Origin: Deltaproteobacteria bacterium
Lineage (GTDB): Bacteria > Myxococcota_A > UBA796 > GCA-2862545
Assembly (NCBI GenBank): GCA_007693595.1
Contig: REDI01000043.1
Span: forward strand, 181,606 to 245,605
DNA: 64,000 bases
Reading direction: 5' to 3'
Part shown: piece by piece, positions 36,880 through 45,467 of the stretch
How positions within the stretch are numbered: the first letter of the stretch is position 1
Layout of the letters: each line of letters begins with the position of its first letter
Notes under the pieces: generated by a model
Seen by the model: the letters and a program-made list of their open reading frames with translations, nothing else
Database searches by the model: none
What the model was told of the DNA's origin: nothing
Program-made: the position numbers and the translations under genes

Positions 36880-39723
36880 CTACTCCATCCGTAGCTTTGC
36901 GTCGTAGAGCTTGCGCAGGTGCTCGTCGGCGAAGCGGGCTCGCTCGGTGTCGTTCTTGCTCTGGACATGGCGTTGGTACTTCTCCCAGCCCGAGATGGCC
37001 CGCTGGAGGGCGTTGCTGTCTTCGCCTCCAGAGGCGTTGTACATGCCGTGCCAAGAAGCAGCTTGAGCTTCGTAGATCATGGCTTTTCGCTCGTAGATCT
37101 GGTCGCTGGGGAGACGGGCCCAGTGGCGCTCGGCGACCTCGGCCCGGCGAAGGGCTTGGGCGTAGTTGCGATCGTTGATGTCGAGGAGGGCCCCCTCGAC
37201 CAGGTAGTAGGGGTTGTACTTGTTCTCGGGGTGGTCGAGCAGGGCCTCGACGTAGGTGCGCTGGGCGGAACGATCGCCGCGCCTCTTGGCGTCGAGGAGG
37301 AGGAGATGGCGATCCTCGCTATAGGTGGGATCAGAGCGGTCGCTCATCTCAAGGAGGAGTCGGTCTTGAGAGCTGAGCGCTCCCTGACGGGCGCGCTGGG
37401 TCACCGCCGCGCGGTCCTCGGGGTCGAGCTCCGAGATCGCGGACTCGGGCTCTTGGTCGTCGGAGAAGGAGGGATCGGGATCGCGGCTCACTTGGGGAGC
37501 CAGGCTCGCGGTGGAGACGGGCGCGGAGCGGCTCGTGCTACGCTCGGTCGTGGTTCGGGTCGTAGCAGGGCTTTGGGGAGAGAGATCGGTGCTGGGGGTG
37601 CTTCGAGGGGCCGCGGTACGCGCGGGCTCGGGGTCGACGGCCGGGGTCCGGGTTGGCGCAGGTGGAGGGGGCGCAGGGCTCGGGTCTTGGCGGGTCGAGG
37701 AGGGCTGAGGTTCGGCGACCGCATCGGCGACCGCGTCGGTGGATGGCGGGTCCTCGACTTTCTCTATTGTTTCGTTCGGGTCTTCTTCGCTCTTGATCTC
37801 CCCTTGGGTGTCCAGCGCTTCGGCCATCGGAGAGGGCTCGTCGGACCCGAGCTCGGCTGCGGCGAGCTGCACCTGCTGGCCCACGGCGTAGATGGCATAG
37901 ATCCCACCCCCACCACACAGGACCAGCAGCAGGAAGACCCCGACGGCGACACCTGCGTAGACCAGAGCCCTTCCGCTCCGACCTGGGCTGTAGTCGAGGT
38001 CGTCGAAGGACTCGTCGACCCTGTCGGACTTGGAGGCCTTGGCTCTCTCGGCCTGTCGCGCCTCCTCAGCCTGTCGCGCGAGCTCGGCCTGCCGTGCTTG
38101 CTCGGCCTCGTTGCTGCGCTGGGCTTCCTTGGCCTGCTTGGCGGCCTCGGCAGCGCGCTGTGCCTTCGCCGCGCGCTCACGCTCTTGCCGAGCTCTCTCG
38201 TCGCGCTCGGCTTGGGCTCGGCGGGAGTCGCTGGCCAGGACCTGTTCCTGAGGGCGAGGAGGGCTGGCGCGGCGATCGACGGGGACGTTGGTGGCGGTCG
38301 GATCTTTCGCGATCGGAAGGGGCTTGCGCATAATCCCGAGTTCCGCTGCTTCCTCGGAGGAGAGCTGCCTCTTGTCTTGGGCTGCGAAGCTTGAGAAATC
38401 GGGCAGCGTCGGGGGTGCGGAGCGCCGCGGAGGGATCTTGCCGTTGGCATCGGTGACGTCGGTGGTCTCGTCGTGGTCGAAGGCGTCGCTCGGGGGGGCG
38501 TCCGGGCTGGCAGCGACGGGTCGACGGACCCAGGAGGTGTGGTCTTCAGGGCGTTGGTCGCGGCTCCGAGAGGGTGGAGGGGACAGCTCCGGCGAGGCTT
38601 CGGGGTTTGTGGGATCGACGGCGGTCGGGACCTCGGACCACATCTCGATCCCGTCGACATCGGCCGGGGGGACCGGGGAGCCCTTGTCGGAGCTGTCGTG
38701 CAGCATGCCGACCGCGCCTTCCGCCGCAGCTCCCCCAAGCGCTGCGTGTCGTAGCAGGGTCGCGGTGGTGTCCGCGTGCTCGTCGTCGAGGACCCCTTGG
38801 CTCCCCTGTGTGGCGCGGGCATCGAAGAGGGGACGTAGGAAGCTGATGAGCTCGTCGTGAACCTTGTTAAAGGAGTATCCAGCCATGAGGCCGCGGATAT
38901 CCTCACGCAGGACGAAGGCCCGCTGGTATCGGTGCCGCGGGTTGAGCGAGAGGGCGCGGTAGAGCACCTTGTCGAGCCCCGGCATGCGCTTTTTGACCTG
39001 CTGAAGCGCGGCGCTGACCTCGGCCTTGCGAACCGCGTGCAAGGTCTGAAGGCCCGTCTCGCCCCGGAAGAGCGGCTGGAAGGTCAGCAGCTCGTACAGC
39101 AAGCTGCCGAGGGCGAAGATGTCGGTCGAGGGGGTGACTTCGGGATCGGCTTGCGTCTGTTCGGGCGCGAGGGCTCCGATGCGGTCGAGCTCGCCCTCGT
39201 TGGAGGCGTCGGGCGGAATACCAAGGTCGTAGCCCCCCAAAACCAGGCGCCCTTCGGGCGAGATCCGCACCGCAGCGGGTCGTAGCGAGAGATGAAGGAC
39301 GTTCTCGGCGGCACTCGCCTTGCCTGGGCGCCCGTGCAACGCCTCGAGCCCGTTGCAGATCTGGGTCGCGATGTTTAGGAAGAGATTTGGAGGAAGTTGG
39401 ATTTTTTCGGCCTGACAGTAGGCGATGACCGTCGCGAGGTCCACCCCGTCGATGTGTTCCTCGATCGAGAAGTGTTCCCCCTTCGCGTCGAAGTATTCCA
39501 GGACCGGCGTGAGCTGAGGGTGCCGCACGGCGGTGAGATCTTGGATCCTGACAGCGACCACGGAGGTACGGGACGTGTCGCGCTGAAGCGCCAAGGTGAG
39601 GCGGTGAGCCACCACGGCTTTCCCTGCCGGCTCGTCGAGGATCGCGGAGTACGACTCCACGGCTCCATCGGAGCCCAGTGGGCGCATGAGGGTCAGGTGT
39701 CCGAGCTTCTTGGGAAGCATCAT
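36880..39723 (-). CDS. large transmembrane Ser/Thr pseudokinase with coiled coil and periplasmic TPR-like domain
   Basis: 947 residues. Residues 1-330 have a bacterial Ser/Thr-kinase layout, but the catalytic loop is HLSLRPAAV at 144-152 (HRDLKPENV expected: Asp to Ser146, Lys to Arg148, Asn to Ala151). The ATP-binding lysine position appears to be Arg41. The metal-binding DFG is DLG at 166-168. Phosphotransfer is therefore unlikely. Then come a Pro/Ser-rich linker, an Ala/Glu/Arg coiled coil (about 494-566), one membrane helix (about 583-612), a long Pro/Thr/Ser-rich spacer and a helical, TPR-like extracytoplasmic end. First gene of the ten-gene array; GGAG precedes the ATG pair. Confidence 0.82.
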   Translation of the reverse strand: MMLPKKLGHLTLMRPLGSDGAVESYSAILDEPAGKAVVAHRLTLALQRDTSRTSVVAVRIQDLTAVRHPQLTPVLEYFDAKGEHFSIEEHIDGVDLATVIAYCQAEKIQLPPNLFLNIATQICNGLEALHGRPGKASAAENVLHLSLRPAAVRISPEGRLVLGGYDLGIPPDASNEGELDRIGALAPEQTQADPEVTPSTDIFALGSLLYELLTFQPLFRGETGLQTLHAVRKAEVSAALQQVKKRMPGLDKVLYRALSLNPRHRYQRAFVLREDIRGLMAGYSFNKVHDELISFLRPLFDARATQGSQGVLDDEHADTTATLLRHAALGGAAAEGAVGMLHDSSDKGSPVPPADVDGIEMWSEVPTAVDPTNPEASPELSPPPSRSRDQRPEDHTSWVRRPVAASPDAPPSDAFDHDETTDVTDANGKIPPRRSAPPTLPDFSSFAAQDKRQLSSEEAAELGIMRKPLPIAKDPTATNVPVDRRASPPRPQEQVLASDSRRAQAERDERARQERERAAKAQRAAEAAKQAKEAQRSNEAEQARQAELARQAEEARQAERAKASKSDRVDESFDDLDYSPGRSGRALVYAGVAVGVFLLLVLCGGGGIYAIYAVGQQVQLAAAELGSDEPSPMAEALDTQGEIKSEEDPNETIEKVEDPPSTDAVADAVAEPQPSSTRQDPSPAPPPPAPTRTPAVDPEPARTAAPRSTPSTDLSPQSPATTRTTTERSTSRSAPVSTASLAPQVSRDPDPSFSDDQEPESAISELDPEDRAAVTQRARQGALSSQDRLLLEMSDRSDPTYSEDRHLLLLDAKRRGDRSAQRTYVEALLDHPENKYNPYYLVEGALLDINDRNYAQALRRAEVAERHWARLPSDQIYERKAMIYEAQAASWHGMYNASGGEDSNALQRAISGWEKYQRHVQSKNDTERARFADEHLRKLYDAKLRME

Positions 39724-39885
39724 GGAAAGGGCTCCGAGGTAGGACGGGGCGGGCCGCCGCTGTGAGTATCACCGGCCCTTGGATCGGGTGTCAACGTAGC
39801 CTGTTGTCTCGACCGAGCCGGGGTACGCCCCCCCCTGCAGCGGACCGGCTATGCCATGTTTAGCCCACAGACCAGGGAGGGCGAG
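39724..39885. promoter_or_regulatory. divergent promoter region, pseudokinase operon / purH operon
   Basis: 162 bases between divergent genes. It must hold the promoter of the ten-gene minus-strand array and that of the lipoprotein-purH-purD group. GGGAGG at 39875-39880 is the ribosome-binding site of the plus-strand lipoprotein. No purine-type operator or riboswitch could be recognised by eye. Confidence 0.45.
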
Positions 39886-40359
39886 GTGTCGGTTCGGGTC
39901 GTGTTGCTGGCGGCTGTCGCCCTATTCGCTTCGTGCGCCGTCTCTTTACAAGGCGCGGTCTATCCTGACGAGCGCGGGCGGGCCATCTTGCACCTCCCCG
40001 ATGGTTCGACGAAGAACTTGGTTCTCGACGAAGCGGCGGCGCCGCTGGCCTACCTCGATGGAGAGGGGGTTGAGATTGAGGGCCTTCAGTGGATCAGAGG
40101 GATCAACGTAAAGAACTGGACGGTGCCCGACGGCACGCGAGGTCTTCAGGTATGGGTCGGGGTGCTCGAGGTGCACCAAGGAACCTTACGGGTTTTTGAC
40201 CGAAACGCGCGCGCGCCCTACGTGCTCGACGCGAGGGATCATCCCGAGCTTCATCGAGCGGTGGGGCAGACCGTGCTGGTGGAGGGCTGGGTCGTGGGTG
40301 CCAATGCGGTCCGGGTCGCTTACGCAAAGGTCCTCGGTCGGGTCGAAGCGGCTCGATGA
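39886..40359 (+). CDS. small lipoprotein with OB-like beta fold
   Basis: 157 residues from GTG 39886 with GGGAGG five bases upstream; an ATG at 39856 lacks a site and places the signal too far in. Lipobox ALFASC at residues 12-17. The mature part is all beta (LQVWVGVLEVHQGTLRVFD, then YVLDARDHPELHRAVGQ and VLVEGWVVGANAV), reminiscent of OB-fold domains such as those of stress-related periplasmic BOF proteins; this is a visual resemblance only. Located 31 bases before purH, likely co-transcribed. Confidence 0.6.
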   Translation: MSVRVVLLAAVALFASCAVSLQGAVYPDERGRAILHLPDGSTKNLVLDEAAAPLAYLDGEGVEIEGLQWIRGINVKNWTVPDGTRGLQVWVGVLEVHQGTLRVFDRNARAPYVLDARDHPELHRAVGQTVLVEGWVVGANAVRVAYAKVLGRVEAAR

Positions 40360-40390
40360 GGGCCAACCCCGACCCGCCACGGAGGCGCCC

Positions 40391-41938
40391 GTGACGCGCT
40401 ACGCACTGCTGTCGGTCTCAGACAAGACCGGCCTTGTTCCCTTCGCACGAGCCCTCGTCGATCTCGGCTTCACCCTCCTGTCTACCGGGGGCACAGGGCG
40501 CACCCTCGAGCAGGCGGGGCTCCCGGTCACGCCGGTGAGCGAGCACACGGGGGCGCCCGAGATCATGAACGGGCGGGTCAAGACGCTGCATCCGCGCATT
40601 CATGGGGGGATCCTGGGGGATCGTGAGCGACACGCCGAGGAAGCTCGCGAACAGGGCATTCCTTGGATCGAGCTCGTCGCGGTCAACCTCTACCCCTTCG
40701 AGTCGACCGTCGCGCGCGAGGGGGTCACAACCGCCCAGGTGGTCGAACAGATCGACATCGGGGGGCCGACCATGGTCCGGGCGGCCGCCAAGAACCACGC
40801 CCACGTCACCGTCGTCGTGGACCCCTCCGACTACGACCGCGTCGCTCAGGCGCTCACCTCGAGTCAGGAACTGCCCCCCCTCCGCCAAGAGCTGGCCGTC
40901 AAGGCCTTTCGCCACACCGCGCGCTATGACGGCGCCATCAGCGCGTGGCTGGCCCAGTCGACCGGCGCTGAGCCCCTGGCGTCGGAGCTCGGGCTCGGTC
41001 TCTCGCGTGTCCAGCCGCTCCGTTACGGCGAGAACCCGCACCAGCGCGCCGCTTTCTACGCCGATCCCAGCCCCGCGGGTCGAAGCCTGGCGCGGGCGCG
41101 CCAGATCCAGGGCAAGCCCTTATCCTTCAACAACCTCAACGACCTCGACGGGGCCCTGCGCACGGTCTTCGAGGTCGAGCAGCCCGCCTGCGCCATCATC
41201 AAGCACACCAACCCGGCGGGCTTCGCGACGGCTCCCGATCTCTCGACCGCCTTCGAGCGCGCTCTTCAAGGCGATCCCGTGAGCGCCTTTGGGGGCATCG
41301 TGGTCTTCAACCGTCCGGTCGACGGGGCGACGATCCGCACGCTCAAGCTATCCAAGACCTTCTTCGAGGTCGTGGCGGCCCCTGGCTTCGATGCGCTCGC
41401 GCTCGAGCGCCTCGCCCCGCGCGAGAATCTCCGGGTCGTTGAGCTGCCCGAAGACTGGGCGAGCTCCCACCCCCCTGGGGTCGACGCGCGGAGGGTCCAG
41501 GGGGGGTGGCTCCTCCAAGACTGGGATGTCGGCGCGCCCTTCGAGCTCCGTGTCGTCACTGAGCGATCCCCCACAGCCGATGAGGCCCGCGCCCTCGACT
41601 TCGCGTGGCGGGCGTGCCGGGGGGTCAAGTCTAACGCCATCGTGCTCGGCCTCGCGCTGACCGATGGCGCGCGCCTCAACGGCGTGGGCGCCGGCCAGAT
41701 GAGCCGGGTCGATGCGGTGCAGCTCGCCGTCTCCAAGGCCACGGCATCTACCGCCGGAAACGTCTTGGCGAGCGATGCCTTCTTCCCCTTCGCCGACGGG
41801 CTGAAGGTCGCGGCTGAAGCCGGGGTGTCCGCGGTCATCCAGCCAGGCGGCTCCGTCCGAGACGCCGAGGTCATCGCGGCGGCGAACGAGGCAGGTATTG
41901 CCATGGTCTTTACTGGCACACGTCACTTTCGGCACTGA
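40391..41938 (+). CDS. purH: bifunctional AICAR transformylase / IMP cyclohydrolase
   Basis: 515 residues, GTG start with GGAGG five bases upstream. Catalyses the last two steps of IMP synthesis. The N-terminal IMP cyclohydrolase (MGS-like) domain includes LLSVSDKTGLVPFARAL, STGGTGRTL and GRVKTLHPRIHGGILGD. The C-terminal formyltransferase domain has the catalytic IIKHTNPAGFA segment, SAFGGIVVFNRPVD and a final QPGGSVRDAEVIAAANE. Length matches the family (about 510-530). Directly followed by purD. Confidence 0.96.
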   Translation: MTRYALLSVSDKTGLVPFARALVDLGFTLLSTGGTGRTLEQAGLPVTPVSEHTGAPEIMNGRVKTLHPRIHGGILGDRERHAEEAREQGIPWIELVAVNLYPFESTVAREGVTTAQVVEQIDIGGPTMVRAAAKNHAHVTVVVDPSDYDRVAQALTSSQELPPLRQELAVKAFRHTARYDGAISAWLAQSTGAEPLASELGLGLSRVQPLRYGENPHQRAAFYADPSPAGRSLARARQIQGKPLSFNNLNDLDGALRTVFEVEQPACAIIKHTNPAGFATAPDLSTAFERALQGDPVSAFGGIVVFNRPVDGATIRTLKLSKTFFEVVAAPGFDALALERLAPRENLRVVELPEDWASSHPPGVDARRVQGGWLLQDWDVGAPFELRVVTERSPTADEARALDFAWRACRGVKSNAIVLGLALTDGARLNGVGAGQMSRVDAVQLAVSKATASTAGNVLASDAFFPFADGLKVAAEAGVSAVIQPGGSVRDAEVIAAANEAGIAMVFTGTRHFRH

Positions 41939-41959
41939 GTCCCCACCCGAGGTTCAGCC

Positions 41960-43225
41960 ATGAATGTTCTCCTTGTCGGTACGGGGGGGCGCGAAGCCGC
42001 CCTCGCTTGGCGCATCGCCCTCTCCCCACAGCTTGGGCAGCTCACGGTGACCGGGCCGAACCCCGGCTGGCCTCGGCTGGCGCAGGTGCGCGAAGCGGGC
42101 ACCGTCGCGCAGATCACAGCCTTGGCTCGAGAGCTCGAGGTCGACCTCGTCGTCGTCGGACCCGAGGCGCCCCTCGCCGAGGGGCTCGCGGACGCGCTCG
42201 ATCCGTTGGGGATCCCCTGCTTCGGTCCCTCGGCAGCGGCCGCTCGAATCGAGACGTCCAAGGTCTTCGCCAAACAGATCATGGCCGAGGCTAGCGTCCA
42301 GACCGCCGGGTTTCTTCAGGTTAACCGTGATGATCCGGCTTCCGTTGAGCGAGCGCTGGAACGCCTCTTGCGCGGCGATGTCGTGATCAAGGCCGATGGC
42401 CTGGCGGCTGGAAAGGGGGTCTTTGTCTGTCGGAGTCCCGACCAGGCTCGCGCCGCCTTCGACGAGGTCATGGGGGGGCGGTTCGGCCAGGCCGCCGACA
42501 CGGTGCTCCTCGAAGATCTCCTCACCGGGCCCGAGGTCAGCGTCTTTGCCCTCACCGATGGGGTCTCTGCGGTAGGGTTGCCGAGCTGTCAGGACCACAA
42601 GGCGCTCCTCGATGGTGGTCAGGGTCCCAACACCGGCGGCATGGGCGCCTATACCCCTTGCCCTCTCCTCGACCAAGCCGGGGTCGAGGCGGTGGTCGAG
42701 CAGGTTCATCGGCCCGTTCTTCGTGCCCTGGCTGCGCGAGGTACGCCCTTCAAAGGCGTGCTCTACGCCGGCCTGATGCTCACCGAGGACGGGCCGAGGG
42801 TCCTGGAGTTCAATGCTCGCTTTGGAGATCCCGAGTGCCAGGCGCTCATGAGCCTGTGGGAAGATGACGTGCTCACCTGGCTTCACGGGGCGGCGAGCGG
42901 CGCCTTGCCCGCGGGGAGACCCCGGTTCTCGGAGGGGGCGGCCTGTTGCGTGGTGCTCGCCAGCCGAGGCTATCCAGAGACGTGTGAGCGCGGGGTGATC
43001 ATTACCGAGGGCCCCAACCGTCGCGACGTCAATGTGTTTCACGCCGCCACGACCCGCCTCGAAGACGGCCTCCTCCGTACTGCGGGTGGGCGGGTCCTGG
43101 GCGTCTCGGCGACGGGGGCAGATCTCGAGCAGGCGCGTGTTCGCGCCTATGAGGCTGTCGAGGACTGGCGCTTTGAGGGCTGCCAGCTCCGTTGCGACAT
43201 TGGACGTCGGCTCCCGCCTTCATGA
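41960..43225 (+). CDS. purD: phosphoribosylamine-glycine ligase (GAR synthetase)
   Basis: 421 residues. ATP-grasp enzyme making glycinamide ribonucleotide in purine synthesis. LLVGTGGREAALAWRI at the N-terminus (GGREHALA in most homologues), KADGLAAGKGVFVC as ATP-binding strand, LLEDLLTGPEVSVFALTDG, and NTGGMGAYTPCPL are signatures. FNARFGDPECQALM is the metal-binding end of the grasp domain. It lies 21 bases after purH and overlaps the next gene by four bases (ATGA). Confidence 0.96.
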   Translation: MNVLLVGTGGREAALAWRIALSPQLGQLTVTGPNPGWPRLAQVREAGTVAQITALARELEVDLVVVGPEAPLAEGLADALDPLGIPCFGPSAAAARIETSKVFAKQIMAEASVQTAGFLQVNRDDPASVERALERLLRGDVVIKADGLAAGKGVFVCRSPDQARAAFDEVMGGRFGQAADTVLLEDLLTGPEVSVFALTDGVSAVGLPSCQDHKALLDGGQGPNTGGMGAYTPCPLLDQAGVEAVVEQVHRPVLRALAARGTPFKGVLYAGLMLTEDGPRVLEFNARFGDPECQALMSLWEDDVLTWLHGAASGALPAGRPRFSEGAACCVVLASRGYPETCERGVIITEGPNRRDVNVFHAATTRLEDGLLRTAGGRVLGVSATGADLEQARVRAYEAVEDWRFEGCQLRCDIGRRLPPS

Positions 43226-43914
43226 GCAGGCTCGATCAGGCAGCTCCCGGTCTGCTCATCGCCCAGCCCGAGCGAGGCTTTCGCTACGGCGCCGAGGCCT
43301 TCTGGCTGGTCGGTTTCGCGCTTGAAGTGCTGCAGGCGCGAGGGCTCGAGATCGCGGGGGAGCGCGCGCTCGATCTCGGCACGGGATCTGGGGTCATTGC
43401 GGGTCTTCTCGCCACGCATGGAATGATTGCTCGCGGGGTCGAGCTGCGCGAGGAGTGGGCGCCCCTTTGGCAGCGGACCCTCCGTGCGTCTCCCGCGGCT
43501 GTTCGACTTCGCCTCGAGGTCGCCGATCTTCGCTCGGTGCAGGATCGAGCGCTACTGGTCTGCACCAATCCACCGTTCTTCCCTTCGGGTAGCGGTCCCA
43601 CCGCAGCGGACGCCTGGCGTGCGGCGGCCCGCACCGAGAGCACCGCGACCTTGGCCGACGTCCTCGCGGCGATTGCGCGGTGTCTGTCGCCTCGGGGGAT
43701 AGGCTGCCTGATCCTGCCCGTGGAGAGGGCCGCAGAGGTGGTCGCCCTCTCACCAGTTCACGGCCTATCCCTCGACCGTCAGGTGCAGGTGGGCGCTCGA
43801 CGCTGGCTCTGTGCCCTTCGCGTGGATCCGTCCAGCGCACCGCCGCCCCTCGAGCGGTACATCGAGCAGGATCCGGTCGTCCTGAGGTGGGCGGCGCGAG
43901 CTCGCCAGGCCTAG
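43222..43914 (+). CDS. tRNA1(Val) A37 N6-methyltransferase-like protein (TrmN6/YfiC family)
   Basis: 230 residues from ATG 43222, overlapping the purD stop (ATGA). SAM-binding motif I is ALDLGTGSGVIAGLLA, and motif IV is CTNPPFFPSG, the NPPF type that methylates exocyclic amino groups of adenine. Preceded by PERGFRYGAEAFWLVGF, the Q-x-x-x-G-F-R-x-x-x-D-like entry typical of the family, where the usual Asp is replaced by Glu. Probable target is a tRNA adenosine; specificity is inferred. Third gene after purH and purD. Confidence 0.82.
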   Translation: MSRLDQAAPGLLIAQPERGFRYGAEAFWLVGFALEVLQARGLEIAGERALDLGTGSGVIAGLLATHGMIARGVELREEWAPLWQRTLRASPAAVRLRLEVADLRSVQDRALLVCTNPPFFPSGSGPTAADAWRAAARTESTATLADVLAAIARCLSPRGIGCLILPVERAAEVVALSPVHGLSLDRQVQVGARRWLCALRVDPSSAPPPLERYIEQDPVVLRWAARARQA

Positions 43915-43915
43915 G

Positions 43916-43949
43916 GCTGAGCGGAGCGCGACCCCCGCACCGGCTCAGC
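43916..43949. terminator. bidirectional terminator-like hairpin between convergent genes
   Basis: GCTGAGC (43916-43922) can pair with GCTCAGC (43943-43949), a seven-base-pair stem around a 20-base C/G-rich loop. It overlaps the stop codon of the minus-strand lipoprotein gene and follows the methyltransferase stop by two bases. No U-run, so confidence is limited. Confidence 0.3.
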
Positions 43950-44619
43950 GGATGCAGCCCGTCTGGTAGATGAGGCCCCGAACGGGCTCGTTCGCGCCTG
44001 GTACGGACCGCACGAAGAGGCGGCTCCTGTGCCGAGAGGGCACCCAGAGCTGGAGGACGGCGCTCAGCACGTCATCCTCGTTCAGCTCGGCCGTGAACTC
44101 GACTCGTGCGGGTGCGCGCATGTCCTCGAAGGGGCTGACGTCGAGCCCCACCGGCCCCGGATTTGCGTCGCGGTTGTGAACCCGTAGGTTGAGCAGGACC
44201 GCGTCGCAGTCGAAGTATTCGAGCTGGATGGCGTCGGGGGAGGACGTCGAGAGAGGAAAAGACCAGTTTACGCTGTGGGTGCCGTTTGGGTTGAAGACCC
44301 GACGATCCGAGAACTCCTGGATGCCCCACAGCTCCACCCTCCGGCGCTCGAGGGCCTGATCGAGCGCGTCGATCACCTGGGTGAGATCGTCGACTTGGGA
44401 CTGGACCTGCGCGACCTGTAGATCCAGATCGTCGTCTTCGACGGCTTGCTCCACTCGACTCAAGCGCTCCTCGAGCTCCGCCAGCCGCCCCTCGATGGTT
44501 CCAGGTTGGTCGTCGGCTCCGAGCCGCGCTTCGAGTGGCTCCACGAAGTCCTCAGCCAGGGTCGAGGCGGTGGTGCAACCGTACAGGAGAGGGAGGATGA
44601 GCAGCCGGTGCAGGCGCAT
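43945..44619 (-). CDS. coiled-coil lipoprotein
   Basis: 224 residues from ATG 44619 (GGAG six bases upstream). Signal with lipobox LLYGC at residues 11-15. Residues about 35-90 form a heptad-like coiled coil (RLAELEERLSRVEQAVEDDD, VQSQVDDLTQVIDALDQALE), likely trimeric or dimeric stalk. The C-terminal 120 residues are a beta domain with two cysteines. Third gene of a CAP/PEGA/lipoprotein group; 17 bases separate it from the PEGA-like gene. Probably an outer-membrane stalk protein. Confidence 0.68.
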   Translation of the reverse strand: MRLHRLLILPLLYGCTTASTLAEDFVEPLEARLGADDQPGTIEGRLAELEERLSRVEQAVEDDDLDLQVAQVQSQVDDLTQVIDALDQALERRRVELWGIQEFSDRRVFNPNGTHSVNWSFPLSTSSPDAIQLEYFDCDAVLLNLRVHNRDANPGPVGLDVSPFEDMRAPARVEFTAELNEDDVLSAVLQLWVPSRHRSRLFVRSVPGANEPVRGLIYQTGCIR

Positions 44620-44636
44620 GGAGTCTCCGTGAGCGT

Positions 44637-45464
44637 TCAGAAGGTACCAGAGAGGGTTAAGCCCAGCCCGATCGCGCTGAGGGCGCCGAGGCCTCCGGCG
44701 GCTCCCGCGAGGGTCTGATGATGGTCGAAGGCCCGCGCGGCCTTCGACCGCTCTCCCTGCGTAGCGAGGCTCCCGGCGCGCTGGTTCAACGCGAAGGAGG
44801 TAAGGCCGAGACCCGCCGCTCCAAGACCGACGCCGACCGAGGGCCAAAGCAAGGCCGAGCTCTTCTTCTTGGTCCTCTCTTCGTCTCTCTTCGAGGTGAT
44901 GACCTCGAGATCGCCTTTTGGCGCCTCGACCAGGCGGGCGAAGACGAGCTCGTCGTCCTCGAAGACTTGAACGAAGTGCACCGCGGGTGCCCGAACCGGC
45001 GCGAAGGTTCGGTTCTGCCGGATCCCGTTGACGTAGACGTTGGCATCGACGTTCACGGGGCCGACGATGAGCCGCCCGAGCTCCCAGTCCCCTCCCCAAG
45101 CCTCGAAGTAGGGCTCCAAGAGCTCGATGTCCTCGGTCACGAGCACGGGATCCTCGGTCTCGACCGCCGCCGCTTGCCGCAAGGCCACCGCCGCTTCCTG
45201 GGTACGCTCAAGGCGGGCCAGCGCGACGCCCTCGAACTGCCAGAGCCGCGCGAGCTCTACGGTGTTGACCGGGGACCTGAGGCAGGTCAGCGCCGCGAGG
45301 GCGCGCTCGCTGCGCTCGCTTGCCCCTGAGGGGTCGTCTTCATCGAGGGCGCGCTCTATGGCGGAGAGCTCCTCGGTGAGGGTAAAGGCACCCTCGCAGC
45401 GCTCGTTGGCCGAAGCCAGCGCTGGGATGGTTGTGAGGAGAATCAGGCCTGTCAGGCCGCGCAT
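44637..45464 (-). CDS. PEGA-like secreted/membrane protein with two C-terminal helices
   Basis: 275 residues. Signal peptide LILLTTIPALASAN, then a helical TPR-like half (ARLERTQEAAVALRQAAAV), and a PEGA-like beta unit (NVDANVYVNGIRQNRTFAPV, VQVFEDDELVFARLVEAP). Two hydrophobic helices follow at about 198-222 and 248-270, separated by a polar loop (QRAGSLATQGERSKAARA). This architecture is common in myxobacterial envelope proteins of unknown role. Three bases after the CAP gene stop, so co-translated. Confidence 0.65.
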   Translation of the reverse strand: MRGLTGLILLTTIPALASANERCEGAFTLTEELSAIERALDEDDPSGASERSERALAALTCLRSPVNTVELARLWQFEGVALARLERTQEAAVALRQAAAVETEDPVLVTEDIELLEPYFEAWGGDWELGRLIVGPVNVDANVYVNGIRQNRTFAPVRAPAVHFVQVFEDDELVFARLVEAPKGDLEVITSKRDEERTKKKSSALLWPSVGVGLGAAGLGLTSFALNQRAGSLATQGERSKAARAFDHHQTLAGAAGGLGALSAIGLGLTLSGTF

Positions 45465-45467
45465 GCA

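Noticed and set aside
38025..38240. Apparent repetitive DNA with Ala/Glu/Arg codons
   Set aside because: Explained by the coiled-coil segment of the pseudokinase, not a separate repeat element.
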